Shown one piece after another: positions 38,220 through 47,347 of a stretch of DNA of 64,000 nucleotides; position 1 is the stretch's first letter, and each line of letters opens with the position of its first letter. The DNA comes from Rhodopseudomonas sp. GTDB lineage: Bacteria; Pseudomonadota; Alphaproteobacteria; Rhizobiales; Xanthobacteraceae. The stretch spans positions 41,025 through 105,024 of the forward strand of contig WGNB01000011.1 in the NCBI GenBank assembly GCA_016124795.1, written 5' to 3'. Under the pieces are notes generated by a model. The model worked only from the letters and a program-made list of their open reading frames with translations, was not told where the DNA came from and ran no database searches. The translations under genes and the position numbers were made by a program.

Positions 38220-38289
38220 GCTGCGAAAGCGTGGTCGGCGCCGGACGCTCCTCCCACCAAACTTAACCCCCGCACCGGCGGGGTTTTTT
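38220..38289 (+). ncRNA. Candidate small RNA with an anti-Shine-Dalgarno motif
   Basis: The segment contains a stem AGCGT...ACGCT, an unpaired CTCCTCCC at 38248-38255 complementary to Shine-Dalgarno sequences, and a strong terminator hairpin with six T. This arrangement is that of the anti-SD small RNAs (CcsR/cuckoo-type) of Alphaproteobacteria. The 5' end and promoter were not found. An overlapping 66-codon frame ending at 38266 has poor codon use and no ribosome binding site. The rest of the 38013-38341 gap holds nothing else recognised. Confidence 0.45.
38268..38289 (+). terminator. Rho-independent terminator of the candidate small RNA
   Basis: CCCCGC (38268-38273) pairs with GCGGGG (38278-38283) around a 4-base loop, followed by six T. 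Confidence 0.85.
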
Positions 38290-38341
38290 GGTGCGACAGG
38301 ACTGTTTATTCAGCGCATCAAATAACGCGCCGCGCCGGTAG

Positions 38342-38503
38342 TCAGTGCGCCGGCCGCGTCATCGCCGCCGCGCTCATGCCGTCGTCGATATGCATCCGCC
38401 CAGTCAGATGATCGCCGACCACGAAAGCGCCGGCCAGCATCACAAACAACGTCGTCGCGCCAAACAACAAACCGATCATTCCAAGCGCATTCCTGTCGGC
38501 CAT
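38342..38503 (-). CDS. Small single-helix membrane protein, hypothetical
   Basis: The product has 53 residues with one membrane helix (LGMIGLLFGATTLFVMLAGAFVV, about 6-28) and a short hydrophilic tail with HLTGRMHIDDGM. A GGAG site before the ATG at 38503 is well spaced. The frame continues upstream, but the protein-like part begins at MADRN. Function unknown. Confidence 0.6.
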   Translation of the reverse strand: MADRNALGMIGLLFGATTLFVMLAGAFVVGDHLTGRMHIDDGMSAAAMTRPAH

Positions 38504-38659
38504 TGCCGGCTCCAAAATCATTGAAATTGTACGCGGGGGACACAAAGCCGTCGCGGAGGGACTTATCTATCGCCTCTTAAACGCGGCTAAACCGTGGCAG
38601 TTCCATGCCTTACGCACTGGCGGCGCAAAACACGGCTAAAATCTTAGATCGGGGTGTAA

Positions 38660-38932
38660 TTAGTTGGCGGCGACGGCCTTATCGGGCTTCTCGGCCTTGC
38701 GCGGCAACGGATAATCCGGGCTGTCATACAGCTGGCGAATACCGTTGCCATCGAAACGCTTCTCCTCGACCTCGAGATAGGCGCCCAGCAGCAGTTCCGG
38801 CGGCAGTTCCTCCATGGCAAACCGAATCGCTTCCGCGGCAGTCGGAAACCGTTTGTAGCCGATCGGCCGACGCGATTTGCGGCTGCGACTCGGAAACAGT
38901 TCGGACGGGGCGCGGTAATTGATCATCGCCAT
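38660..38932 (-). CDS. Conserved hypothetical small soluble protein
   Basis: A protein of 90 residues beginning [19 protein letters not shown], followed by a compact domain ([20 protein letters not shown]) and a C-terminal [19 protein letters not shown]. The pattern with [16 protein letters not shown] is common to small Rhizobiales proteins of unknown function. A GAGGAG site 9 bases before the ATG sets the start; an ORF extension upstream is not protein-like. Confidence 0.7.
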   Translation of the reverse strand: MAMINYRAPSELFPSRSRKSRRPIGYKRFPTAAEAIRFAMEELPPELLLGAYLEVEEKRFDGNGIRQLYDSPDYPLPRKAEKPDKAVAAN

Positions 38933-39154
38933 AATGGGAAACTCCTCGGCTGACAATATGCCCCCTGGAGCACGGAAAATCCAGCGCCAGCCGGTCGCGC
39001 AAGACCGCCAGCCCGGCAGCAGGGTAAACCGCAGGTTGGTATCGGCGCGGCAAGACAGCTCCCGGCGATAGGCCGAACCGGCCAATACCGCTAATCACTC
39101 CGTAAAGCGCGGAAACAATGGGCCGCGACGACGACATTGCGGCAGTCACTATCA

Positions 39155-39637
39155 TCATGCCGAATTCGGCCGGCGCTCGACAAAATTGGTGCTGATAAAA
39201 GAAATCACCGTAACGCCGTTCTGATTGACACCGGTGGTCAAGGTCGTCATCAGCCCGTAGTCTGGCCGGCTGTTGGAAAAGCGCACCTCGGTCACCACGG
39301 TTTTATAATCGACGACATCGCCGACATAGACCGGCTTCTGCCATTTCAGATCGCGGAAACCGAGCGCCGGCCCATTGACCGCGACCGGTTCGCCACGGGC
39401 GATCATCGCATCGGTTTCGGCGCGGCGATAATCGATCAGAAGACGCATCCAGACCGCCGCAGTCTGCCAGCCGGAAGCGCAGAGCGCTCCGAAATGCGAC
39501 TGGGCGGCGGCCTCTTCGTCAAGATGAAACGGCTGGGGATCGAAACGGCGCGCGAAGGCCTTGATCTCTTCGGTGTTAAAGGTGTGTCGTCCGGTCATCA
39601 ACACGTCGCCGATGCGCAAATCGTCGATATATTTCAC
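39155..39637 (-). CDS. MaoC-like hydratase/dehydratase protein
   Basis: The 160-residue protein has the hot-dog fold of the MaoC family. The hydratase-2 motif region DPQPFHLDEEAAAQSHFG holds the catalytic-type Asp/His pair. The C-terminal strands contain KWQKPVYVGDVVDYKTVV. It forms a two-gene operon with a second MaoC protein, overlapping it by 4 bases. The two probably form a heterodimer, as in split (R)-enoyl-CoA hydratases. The substrate is unknown. Confidence 0.85.
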   Translation of the reverse strand: MKYIDDLRIGDVLMTGRHTFNTEEIKAFARRFDPQPFHLDEEAAAQSHFGALCASGWQTAAVWMRLLIDYRRAETDAMIARGEPVAVNGPALGFRDLKWQKPVYVGDVVDYKTVVTEVRFSNSRPDYGLMTTLTTGVNQNGVTVISFISTNFVERRPNSA

Positions 39638-40095
39638 GCTGCGGCTCCCGGCTGCCGACGACCGAGCATCAACGTCGCGCTCATGGTGGTCATGACCGTG
39701 TCGCTGTCGTCGAGCACTTCATAGAAGAATTTCACCAACCCCATTTCCGGGCGACTGTTGGAGGCGCGGGCCTCCTTGACGGTGGCGCGAACCCTGATCG
39801 TCGTTCCCGGCCGCAGCGGCTTCAGCCACCTGACCTCGTCAATGCCGGGGCCGCCCATCGATGTGGAATCGAGCAGGAAGCCGTCGGCGATCAGGCGCAT
39901 TAACAAACAACATGAATGCCAGCCGGAGGCCCCAAGGCCGCCCAGCAGCGATCCGGCGCCGGCAGCCTCGTCGAGATGCATCGGTTGCGGATCGAACTCG
40001 GCCGCGAAGGCCACGATCTCTTCGCGGGTAACGAGGCGCGGTCCATAGACCGCCACCTGCCCGACCTCGAAGTCTTCATAATGGAGTTTTGACAT
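39634..40095 (-). CDS. MaoC-like hydratase/dehydratase protein
   Basis: The 153-residue partner of the following MaoC gene shares its layout (DPQPMHLDEAAGAGSLLGGLG, then WLKPLRPGTTIRVRATVKEAR and a final SATLMLGRR). The pair overlap by 4 bases (ATGA), implying equimolar synthesis. It is first in the operon. A broader role in acyl-CoA metabolism is typical of the family; no CoA ligase or reductase gene is close. Confidence 0.85.
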   Translation of the reverse strand: MSKLHYEDFEVGQVAVYGPRLVTREEIVAFAAEFDPQPMHLDEAAGAGSLLGGLGASGWHSCCLLMRLIADGFLLDSTSMGGPGIDEVRWLKPLRPGTTIRVRATVKEARASNSRPEMGLVKFFYEVLDDSDTVMTTMSATLMLGRRQPGAAA

Positions 40096-40201
40096 GGCGA
40101 TATTATTAGCGCGTCACGACCGCGCTTGTCTCGCCGCACCCGTCATTGCCGCCATGCATCCGTTGGCCCGGCGCCCTAAGCGCCATTCCGGCCAGCCGGC
40201 A

Positions 40202-41308
40202 TCAGTTGGCAAAACGGAAATGCAGGACGTCGCCGTCGGCGACAATGTATTCCTTGCCTTCCAGACGCATCTTGCCGGCGTCGCGCGCACCGGCCTCGCC
40301 ATTGTACTTGATGTAATCGTCGTAGGCGATGGTCTCCGCCCGGATAAAGCCGTGCTCGAAATCGGAATGAATGACGCCGGCGGCGGCCGGCGCCTTGGTG
40401 CCTTGGGTAATGGTCCAGGCCCGGGTCTCTTTCGGACCGACGGTAAAATAAGTCGCCAAATGCAGCAGCGAATAGCCGGCCTGCACCAGACGATCGAGCC
40501 CGGTTTCCTTCAGACCGACCGCGTCAAGATAATCGGCACGCTCTTCCTGCGGCAACGCGGCGATTTCGGATTCGATCTTGGCCGAAATCACGACCGCCAC
40601 AGCGCCTTCCGCCTTCGCCCGCTCTTCGACGCGCTTCGAGAATTCATTGCCGGTGGCAGCCGAAGCTTCCTCGACATTGCAGGCGTACAGCACCGGCGCC
40701 GAGGTCAGCAGCCCGAGCGAATGAAACAACTTCTCTTCTTCCGGCTTGCGCTCCAGCGCGCGAGCCGGCTTGCCGTCCTGCAACAGCGCCAAGGCTCGCT
40801 TGACCAGATCGAGCGTTTCCTTGGCCAGTTTGGCGTCTTCGCCCTGGCCCTTGGCTTTCTTCTCGAGATTGTCGATGCGCTTTTCGAGGCTGTCGAGATC
40901 GGCCAGCATCAACTCGGTCTCGATAATTTCAATGTCGGCGATCGGGTCGATCTTGCCTTCGACGTGGGTGATGTCGGTATCGACGAAACAGCGCACCACG
41001 TGAACGACGGCGTCAACCTCGCGGATCGTCGCGAGGAATTTGTTGCCAAGGCCTTCGCCTTTCGACGCGCCGCGCACCAGACCGGCAATGTCGACGAAGG
41101 TGATGCGGGTCGGAATGATCTCCTGCGACTTGGCGATCGCACAGAGCTTTTCCAGACGCGGGTCCGGCACCGCGATCTCTCCGACATTCGGCTCGATCGT
41201 GCAGAACGGATAATTGGCCGCCTGCGCCGCCGCCGTTTGCGTCAGCGCGTTAAACAACGTCGACTTGCCGACATTGGGCAGGCCGACGATTCCGCATTTG
41301 AAACCCAT
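40202..41308 (-). CDS. ychF: Ribosome-binding ATPase YchF (OBG-family)
   Basis: This is a 368-residue universal translation-associated ATPase. The P-loop GLPNVGKS is at residues 9-16, switch II is in FVDIAGLVRGASKGEGLG, and the coiled-coil insertion lies around 130-165. The TGS domain ends the protein with IRAETIAYDDYIKYNGE-type sequence, split here as FIRAETIAYDDY. It follows pth and rplY on the same strand, a conserved Rhizobiales order. Confidence 0.96.
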   Translation of the reverse strand: MGFKCGIVGLPNVGKSTLFNALTQTAAAQAANYPFCTIEPNVGEIAVPDPRLEKLCAIAKSQEIIPTRITFVDIAGLVRGASKGEGLGNKFLATIREVDAVVHVVRCFVDTDITHVEGKIDPIADIEIIETELMLADLDSLEKRIDNLEKKAKGQGEDAKLAKETLDLVKRALALLQDGKPARALERKPEEEKLFHSLGLLTSAPVLYACNVEEASAATGNEFSKRVEERAKAEGAVAVVISAKIESEIAALPQEERADYLDAVGLKETGLDRLVQAGYSLLHLATYFTVGPKETRAWTITQGTKAPAAAGVIHSDFEHGFIRAETIAYDDYIKYNGEAGARDAGKMRLEGKEYIVADGDVLHFRFAN

Positions 41309-41362
41309 TTGAATTGATCCGCGTCGTTGTCCGGTTAATGTCTATGTGGCGGCAGGCTGATG

Positions 41363-41959
41363 TTACGGCGCGTCGTCCTTGTCGAAACCCTTGGCCGACA
41401 TGGCCAGATGCACCTTGTTCTGAAACGTCGAATCCTTGCCCTCGATCAACAGCCCGGCATTGTCGGCGACCACGTCGCACATTTCTTCAACCCAGGGCCA
41501 TTCGCTCTTGGCGAAATCCTGCAACACGTAATTCTCGACCAGCTTCTTGTCGCCCGGGTGACCGATCCCGAGACGTACCCGTCGGTAATCGTTGCCGACA
41601 TGCGCGGTGATCGACCGCAACCCGTTATGCCCGGCGTTGCCGCCACCTTTTTTGACCCGAAGCTTGCCGGGCGGCAGTTCAAGCTCGTCGTGCAACACCA
41701 CGATGTTGGATACATCGAGCTTGTAGAACGTCGCCGCTTCGGCGACCGCGCGCCCGGATTCGTTCATATAGGTGCCGGGCAGCAGCAGCAGCGTCTTGTC
41801 GCGGCCGATATTGCCTTCGACCGACACGCCCTGAAAGCGGCGGCGCCAGGGCGCCATGTCGTAGCGGCGCGCGATCGCCTGCACCGCCATGAAACCGATA
41901 TTGTGGCGGTTGCCGATATAGCGTGGGCCGGGGTTGCCGAGGCCGACGAAGAGCAGCAT
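41363..41959 (-). CDS. pth: Peptidyl-tRNA hydrolase
   Basis: The 198-residue enzyme frees tRNA from peptidyl-tRNA that falls off the ribosome. The N-terminus [10 protein letters not shown] is diagnostic. The catalytic His is H19 in GNRHNIGF, and the active-site Asp lies in [14 protein letters not shown]. It sits between rplY and ychF, consistent with a translation-maintenance operon. Confidence 0.96.
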   Translation of the reverse strand: MLLFVGLGNPGPRYIGNRHNIGFMAVQAIARRYDMAPWRRRFQGVSVEGNIGRDKTLLLLPGTYMNESGRAVAEAATFYKLDVSNIVVLHDELELPPGKLRVKKGGGNAGHNGLRSITAHVGNDYRRVRLGIGHPGDKKLVENYVLQDFAKSEWPWVEEMCDVVADNAGLLIEGKDSTFQNKVHLAMSAKGFDKDDAP

Positions 41960-42017
41960 GAGCCTTGCCGCCTTTGAGCGTGAACGGCGTCGCCGCCTGA
42001 AAATAATCGAGCCGTTT

Positions 42018-42055
42018 TGAAAAACCCGCCCCGGAAAATTTCCGGAGCGGGTATT
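42018..42055 (-). terminator. Terminator downstream of rplY
   Basis: On the minus strand ACCCGC-x-CCGGAAA pairs with TTCCGG-x-GCGGGT and is followed by a T run. It ends part of the rplY transcription 50 bases before pth. Confidence 0.8.
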
Positions 42056-42093
42056 TCGACAAAAGCGCCAACTGCCGCAGAAGCAGCAGCCGC

Positions 42094-42798
42094 TTACTTC
42101 TTGGCGGCGGGAGCAGCAGCCGGAGCAGCAGCGCCGGCGGCCGGAGCGGCAGCACCACCGGCAGCGGCAGGCGCCGCAGCAGCGGTCGCGGCAGCAGTCG
42201 CGGCGGCCGCAGCAGCCTTGAGTTCTTCCGCGTAGCCGGACGGCGGCACAACCGTGACCAGCGTGATATTGCCCTGGGCGATCACGCGCACGCCCGGCGG
42301 CAACTGAACGTCGCTGAGATGCCGGGAATGGTTGATTTCGACATCGCCGATATCGACATCGATCGAGGTCGGAATGCTATCGGCCGGGCACATCACGTCG
42401 ACGGTGTGGGTCACGATGTTAACCGCGCCGCCGCGCTTCACGCCGGGCGAGGTTTCGGCGTTGAGCACGTGCACCGCCACCTTGACGCGGACTTCGGCGC
42501 CTTCGGCGACGCGCAGGAAGTCGACGTGCATCGGCAGGTCCTTGATCGCGTCGAGCTGGAAATCGCGCGGGATCACGCGATGCTTGGTGCCGTCGATATC
42601 GACGTGGAACAAAGTGGTGAGGAAGCGCCCAGCGTAAATCCGCTTGCGCAATTCGTCATGGTCGAAGGAGACCATCATCGGGGGTTTGTTGTCGCCATAG
42701 ATCACGCCCGGTACGCGACCGGATTTCCGTGCTGCCCGGGAGGCCCCCTTGCCACCTTTCGGACGCACAGCGGCCTTTATCTCTTGCACGCTTGCCAT
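42094..42798 (-). CDS. rplY: 50S ribosomal protein L25 (Ctc-type)
   Basis: The 234-residue ribosomal protein binds 5S rRNA. Its N-terminal L25 domain (to about 95) contains [20 protein letters not shown], and its TL5/CTC C-terminal domain contains [12 protein letters not shown]. After about residue 185 a long low-complexity tail of Ala, Pro and Gly ([15 protein letters not shown]) replaces the usual end. The tail is common in Rhizobiales but varies in length. Two adjacent ATG codons fit the AAGGA site; the one at 42798 is used. Confidence 0.95.
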   Translation of the reverse strand: MASVQEIKAAVRPKGGKGASRAARKSGRVPGVIYGDNKPPMMVSFDHDELRKRIYAGRFLTTLFHVDIDGTKHRVIPRDFQLDAIKDLPMHVDFLRVAEGAEVRVKVAVHVLNAETSPGVKRGGAVNIVTHTVDVMCPADSIPTSIDVDIGDVEINHSRHLSDVQLPPGVRVIAQGNITLVTVVPPSGYAEELKAAAAAATAAATAAAAPAAAGGAAAPAAGAAAPAAAPAAKK

Positions 42799-42823
42799 CA
42801 TCAAATCCTTGTTAAACCAATGG

Positions 42824-42847
42824 AAAAAGGCGGCTTTGTCAGCCGCC
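42824..42847 (-). terminator. Terminator-like hairpin upstream of rplY
   Basis: On the minus strand GGCGGCT (42847-42841) pairs with AGCCGCC (42835-42829) around a 5-base loop and is followed by TTTTT. It lies between ubiK and rplY, 25 bases before the rplY ATG, so it is either the ubiK terminator or a leader attenuator of rplY. Confidence 0.7.
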
Positions 42848-43015
42848 CCACGAGCGCGGCAAGCCTCCAGGGGTGCCGGGGGCCGCGTTCGGGCGGGGTT
42901 ATAGCGGCAGGGGCCGAAAAGGGCAAGGAAGCCCGCAAAATCGCCGTCCGAAGCGCCGATCGGCGAAAAAGCCGGGAGCCCCGGCGCGGCGTCGCCCGGT
43001 ACTGGCCCGAGCCGC

Positions 43016-43561
43016 TCAGTCGATCGCGGACGGGGCCTGCAATCCGGCGGCCACGCTCACCGGCGGCTCCGACACCGCCGGCGCCGGTGCAACCGGCGGC
43101 TGGGACGGTGCCGCAGCTGCCATCTGGACCGGCATCGCGGGAGGCTGGCTGGCCGCCGCAGCGACTTTCGCCTCAAGCGCGTCGATCCGGGCCTTGAGCG
43201 TGCCGTTCTCCGCGCGCGCCTCGCCAAGGGCCCGCTTGAGCGCGTCCAGTTCCTCGCGTCCGCTGTTGGCGGCCAGCGTATCGAGCCGGGCGTTCAGCGC
43301 CGCCAGTTCCTCGCGGCCGTCCTGACCGGACAGCGCATCAATCCTGGCCTTCAGCGCGTCGTTTTCGTCACGGGCCAGCCGGGCCATGTCCTTGACCGCT
43401 TCAAATTCCTCGCGCTTGACCAGATCGAGGTCGCGCAAAATCCGTTCGGCCTGGGTCCGGACCAGCGTGTCGACCTCGCGCCGCACGCCTTGGGCCACGC
43501 CCGCCGCGTCATTCATCAGGCGCGCCATTTCGTCGAAAATCCGGTTGCTGGTTTGCGTCAT
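43016..43561 (-). CDS. ubiK: UbiK-family accessory factor (BMFP domain)
   Basis: The protein (181 residues) matches the coiled-coil, membrane-associated factor needed for efficient ubiquinone assembly in aerobic conditions. The BMFP region runs from about 1 to 80 (MARLMNDAAGVAQGVRREV, then DLVKREEFEAVKDMARLARDE). It is about twice as long as E. coli UbiK. The extra part has a GREELAAL/GREELDAL repeat in a coiled coil and a Pro/Ala-rich tail. A GGGAGA site precedes the ATG at 43561. Confidence 0.8.
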   Translation of the reverse strand: MTQTSNRIFDEMARLMNDAAGVAQGVRREVDTLVRTQAERILRDLDLVKREEFEAVKDMARLARDENDALKARIDALSGQDGREELAALNARLDTLAANSGREELDALKRALGEARAENGTLKARIDALEAKVAAAASQPPAMPVQMAAAAPSQPPVAPAPAVSEPPVSVAAGLQAPSAID

Positions 43562-43810
43562 GCTGGTCTCCCGTGGGCTCAGCCTTAGCCTCTGGATGCC
43601 GTTAAATCGAGTCCGAAAACCTGTCACCGGCATCTTAGCGGAAATCACCGGAACGTTCCGGCTCAATGCCAAGCGGTTGCGGCTCGATGCGGGGACGGTT
43701 TTCACGCGTCCTTGCCCGAACAATGGTGTCCGGGTCATCCCGCTGCAAGACCCGCTGTGCTAGGACCGACAGGAATCGGGCGACGTCACAATCTGCGAGC
43801 GGAATCCGTC

Positions 43811-44635
43811 ATGCCGTTATTCTTGATCCCCTTTCCCTATATCGATCCGGTTCTGGTCCATATCGGACCGTTAGCCATCCGCTGGTACGCACTCGCCTAT
43901 ATCGGCGGGATTCTGATCGGCTGGGCCTATGCCCGGATGCTGATCCGCAGCGAAAAGCTATGGGGCGGACCGGCACCGGTCACGGTGCTCGATTTCGACG
44001 ATTTCGTATTGTGGGTCACGCTCGGCATTATCCTCGGCGGTCGGACCGGCTACGTGCTGTTCTACAACCTCCCGCATTTCGCCGCGCATCCGCTGGAGAT
44101 ATTCGAACTGTGGAACGGCGGCATGTCGTTTCACGGCGGCTTCACCGGCTGCGTCATCGCCGTCGTCCTGTTCGCGCGCTCGCGCGGCCTGCCGATTCTG
44201 ACAGTCGGCGATATCACCTGCGCGGTCGGACCGATCGGCCTGTTTTTCGGCCGCATCGCCAATTTCATCAACGGCGAATTGTGGGGCCGGCCGACCGATG
44301 TGCCGTGGGCGATCATTTTTCCCGGCGGCGGCCCAATCCCGCGTCATCCCAGCCAGATCTATGAAGCAACCCTGGAGGGCCTGTTGCTGTTCATCGTCCT
44401 GGGATTGCTGGTGCGCGCCGGCGCGCTGCGACGACCGGGCCTGATCATCGGCAGCTTCGCCGCCTGTTACGCGATCGCCCGCTTGTTCTGCGAATTCTTT
44501 CGCGAACCGGACGCACAGCTCGGCTTTCTCTGGGGCGGAGCCACCATGGGACAGTTGCTGTCGATCCCGCTATTCCTCGCCGGTTTGTGTTTCATAATTT
44601 ATGCGCTGAAGCATCCGATGCAGCGATCGGCGTAG
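43811..44635 (+). CDS. lgt: Prolipoprotein diacylglyceryl transferase
   Basis: This 274-residue integral membrane enzyme adds diacylglycerol to the lipobox cysteine of lipoproteins. The signature [16 protein letters not shown] is present, as is the HPSQIYEA motif. Membrane helices fill the N-terminal half ([16 protein letters not shown]). The frame is open earlier, but the ATG at 43811 begins the true protein. The methyltransferase gene follows 148 bases later, an arrangement found in many alphaproteobacteria. Confidence 0.96.
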   Translation: MPLFLIPFPYIDPVLVHIGPLAIRWYALAYIGGILIGWAYARMLIRSEKLWGGPAPVTVLDFDDFVLWVTLGIILGGRTGYVLFYNLPHFAAHPLEIFELWNGGMSFHGGFTGCVIAVVLFARSRGLPILTVGDITCAVGPIGLFFGRIANFINGELWGRPTDVPWAIIFPGGGPIPRHPSQIYEATLEGLLLFIVLGLLVRAGALRRPGLIIGSFAACYAIARLFCEFFREPDAQLGFLWGGATMGQLLSIPLFLAGLCFIIYALKHPMQRSA

Positions 44636-44783
44636 CGCTTTCTATTCTATAATACCGGTCGGGCTGATTCCCTCTTAGGCATGACCTTTGCCTGCGGCAC
44701 CTTTGCTTGATGGCGCGTCGAAGCGGATCCTCGAACGGGTCGCGCAACGCGCATGCACGTGACAAGAAAAGCAGATTGATCCG

Positions 44784-45884
44784 ATGAGCATGACCGGCGC
44801 GCTGGAGAAGGAAATCCGCCGGCGCATCGCTATCGCCGGACCGATGCCTGTCGATCAATACATGGCGCTGTGCCTCGCCCATCCGCAATACGGCTATTAC
44901 ATCACCCGCGACCCGATCGGCGCGCGCGGCGACTTCATCACCGCGCCCGAAATCAGCCAGATGTTCGGCGAACTGATCGGCCTCTGGATGACGGCGGTCT
45001 GGAAACAGATCGGATCGCCGGAAAATATCCGGATCATCGAACTCGGCCCCGGCCGCGGCACCTTGATGAAAGACGCCATGCGCGCCGCCTATGTGGTGCC
45101 CGGCTTCCGTCAGGCTGCAACCGTGCATCTGGTCGAGATCAGCCCAGTGCTGACCACGCAACAAAAGCGCACGCTCGAACTGTTATCGATGCCGACATCC
45201 TGGCATGCCTCGCTCAATGACGTGCCGGACGGCCCGGCGCTGATCGTCGCCAATGAATTCTTCGATGCCCTGCCGGTCTGTCAGGCGGTCAAGACCGAGA
45301 CCGGCTGGTCGGAGCGGCGGGTGGGCATCGATGCCAACGGCAATTTCACGTTCAAGGTGGCGGGCGATCCGATCCCGCATTTCGCACAGCTGTTGCCGCC
45401 GGACGTGCGCAGCGCGCCGGTCGGTTCAATCTTCGAATGGCGCGCCGACGCCCCGGCCTTCTGTCTCGGCAAGCGCATCGCCCGAGGTGGCGGCGCCGCT
45501 TTGGTGATCGACTACGGCCACCTCGCCAGCGCCGTCGGCGAAACCCTTCAGGCGGTCGGCCACCACGCTTACGCCAATCCCCTGACCGGCCCCGGCACCA
45601 TCGATCTGACCGCCCATGTCGACTTTCAGGCCTTACTGCGCGCGGCCGAAGCGATGGGTGCCCAAGGCCATGGGCCGATCGATCAGGGACAATTCCTGCG
45701 CCGGCTCGGCATCGAAACCCGGGCCAGCATGCTCAAGTCGAAAGCGACCCCGGCGGTCAGCGCCGACGTCGATTCAGGCCTCGCCCGTCTGATCGGCCAT
45801 GGCCATGCCGGCATGGGCACGCTGTTCAAAGTTGCGGCCCTAACCCATCCGTCGGTCGGCGTGCCACCGGCTTTCGACGCCTGA
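44784..45884 (+). CDS. SAM-dependent methyltransferase, NDUFAF7/MidA-type
   Basis: The 366-residue protein of the COG1565 family has the SAM-binding core IIELGPGRGTLMKDAMR (split as ELGPGRGTL). Its N-terminus MPVDQYMALCLAHPQYGYY is conserved in the mitochondrial protein NDUFAF7/MidA, an arginine methyltransferase of a complex I subunit. The later LIVANEFFDALPVCQ resembles the family's post-motif II region. In bacteria the target is unproven. It sits between lgt and pgeF. Confidence 0.9.
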   Translation: MSMTGALEKEIRRRIAIAGPMPVDQYMALCLAHPQYGYYITRDPIGARGDFITAPEISQMFGELIGLWMTAVWKQIGSPENIRIIELGPGRGTLMKDAMRAAYVVPGFRQAATVHLVEISPVLTTQQKRTLELLSMPTSWHASLNDVPDGPALIVANEFFDALPVCQAVKTETGWSERRVGIDANGNFTFKVAGDPIPHFAQLLPPDVRSAPVGSIFEWRADAPAFCLGKRIARGGGAALVIDYGHLASAVGETLQAVGHHAYANPLTGPGTIDLTAHVDFQALLRAAEAMGAQGHGPIDQGQFLRRLGIETRASMLKSKATPAVSADVDSGLARLIGHGHAGMGTLFKVAALTHPSVGVPPAFDA

Positions 45885-45912
45885 TACTAAACCGGCGCGC
45901 GGTCAGCCGCGC

Positions 45913-46296
45913 TTACGGACAGGGATGACGATAGCCGTCATAGCCGAGATAAGTGCCGCTGCGCGGATCGTAACTGCGGTAGCGGCGCATACAGTAATCG
46001 ACCGCATTCTGATGTTGCGCCTGGTTGGCGATGATGGCGCCGAGGAACAGACCGCCGAGAATGCCGGCCGCGACCGCACCGCTATTGTCGTGACCGCCAC
46101 CGCCGCCGCCATGGCGCGGTCCACCGCCGCGCGGACGATGCTGGACCTGAAGCAACAAGGGCTCGCCCTCCGTTTGCGCCTGCGACGTCAAACCGCCCGT
46201 CAGCGCCGCGCCGATTGGCGTCGCGACTGCCGGAACAGGCGCCGCCAAGAGACCGGCGCCCAGCACAACGGCCATCGCGGATAAGGCAAATCGCAT
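45913..46296 (-). CDS. BA14K family exported protein
   Basis: A protein of 127 residues with a signal peptide (LSAMAVVLGAGLLAAPVPAVA), a Gly/His-rich middle (RPRGGGPRHGGGGGGHD), one hydrophobic helix (VAAGILGGLFLGAIIANQ) and the C-terminal BA14K motif YCMRRYRSYDPRSGTYLGYD. The Brucella homologue is an immunoreactive protein with a lectin-like activity. The start at 46296 follows AAGGAG. It diverges from pgeF. Confidence 0.88.
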   Translation of the reverse strand: MRFALSAMAVVLGAGLLAAPVPAVATPIGAALTGGLTSQAQTEGEPLLLQVQHRPRGGGPRHGGGGGGHDNSGAVAAGILGGLFLGAIIANQAQHQNAVDYCMRRYRSYDPRSGTYLGYDGYRHPCP

Positions 46297-46362
46297 GGTG
46301 GATGCTCCTTCATGTGACAAAAATATCGATCTATAGTCGAAACCAAAGCGCGACGGCCTACA

Positions 46363-46376
46363 TTGATCCAGATCAC
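46363..46376. promoter_or_regulatory. Possible FNR/FixK-type box
   Basis: TTGATCCAGATCAC differs by one base from the FNR/FixK consensus TTGAT-N4-ATCAA. It lies in the 132-base gap between the divergent BA14K and pgeF genes, about 53 bases before the pgeF start and 67 before the other. One near-match is not proof of binding. Confidence 0.35.
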
Positions 46377-46428
46377 GATCTTCGATCCGGGTCGCATGCG
46401 TCGCGACCGCATTTCTGGACGGTGAACA

Positions 46429-47196
46429 GTGCTTCAAGCCACGGTGCTCGCAACATTGCCGGATATCCGCCACGCCTTTTTCACGCGCTCGGGCGGCGTA
46501 TCGCAGGGTCTCTATACCTCGCTCAATGGCGGCATCGGCTCGAACGATCTTCCCGAGCGGGTCGCGGAGAACCGCGCCCGCATGGCGCTGACGCTCAATG
46601 TCGCACCCACCGATTTGCTGACGCCTCATCAAATTCATTCGCCCGAGGTCGTGACCGCCGATGTGCCGTGGAACGCCGACAGCCGGCCGCGCGCCGACGC
46701 CGTCGTCACCCGCAAGCCCAGACTGGCGATCGGCGTCGCCACCGCCGATTGCGGACCGCTGCTGTTTGCCGACGACGCCGCGCGCGTGATCGGCGCGGCC
46801 CATGCCGGCTGGCGCGGCGCCTTCACCGGCGTGATCGAGGCGACTCTCGCGGCAATGGAGAAGCTCGGCGCCGACCGCACCAATATCAGCGTCGCGCTCG
46901 GACCGACCATCAGTCAGGCGAATTACGAGGTCGGGCCGGAATTCGTCGAGCGCTTCCTGGCGGCGGATGCCGATAACGCCGGCTTCTTCATCGACAGCGG
47001 CCGGGCTGGCCACGCGCTGTTCGACCTCGGCGGCTATATCGCCAGCCGCGTCGCCCGCGCCGGCGTCGAGAAGTTCGAAGACGTCGCCTTGTGCACCTAT
47101 GCCGATCCGGACCGCTTCTACAGCTTCCGCCGCGCGACTCACCTGGGCGAGCCGGACTACGGCCGCCACATCAATGCGATCGCTTTGGCCGATTGA
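46429..47196 (+). CDS. pgeF: Peptidoglycan editing factor PgeF (laccase-domain, YfiH-type)
   Basis: The 255-residue enzyme of the multicopper polyphenol oxidase-like family is thought to remove wrong amino acids from peptidoglycan precursors. The active-site zinc ligands are visible: the His in LTPHQIHSPEV, the Cys in VATADCGPLLF and the His in GAAHAGWRGAF. The start is the GTG at 46429. It follows lgt and the NDUFAF7-type gene, with BA14K between on the opposite strand. Confidence 0.93.
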   Translation: MLQATVLATLPDIRHAFFTRSGGVSQGLYTSLNGGIGSNDLPERVAENRARMALTLNVAPTDLLTPHQIHSPEVVTADVPWNADSRPRADAVVTRKPRLAIGVATADCGPLLFADDAARVIGAAHAGWRGAFTGVIEATLAAMEKLGADRTNISVALGPTISQANYEVGPEFVERFLAADADNAGFFIDSGRAGHALFDLGGYIASRVARAGVEKFEDVALCTYADPDRFYSFRRATHLGEPDYGRHINAIALAD

Positions 47197-47347
47197 CGGT
47201 TTGTAATTACCGGAAGGGTGGACACCGGCACGGTGAAGCCGTTACGTTAACCAGACGGGCATCGCGACCGGCGCGGCAATCGGGATCAAGGCCGGGACGG
47301 CGCCGCCACGACTACGGGGACGTTAGCGGCGTGTCAGGGTTGCAGTT

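Noticed and set aside
38066..38266. 66-codon frame ending just before the small RNA terminator
   Set aside because: No ribosome binding site and codons unlike neighbouring genes (AGG, GTA, CCA). The small RNA reading explains the terminator and CTCCTCCC motif better.
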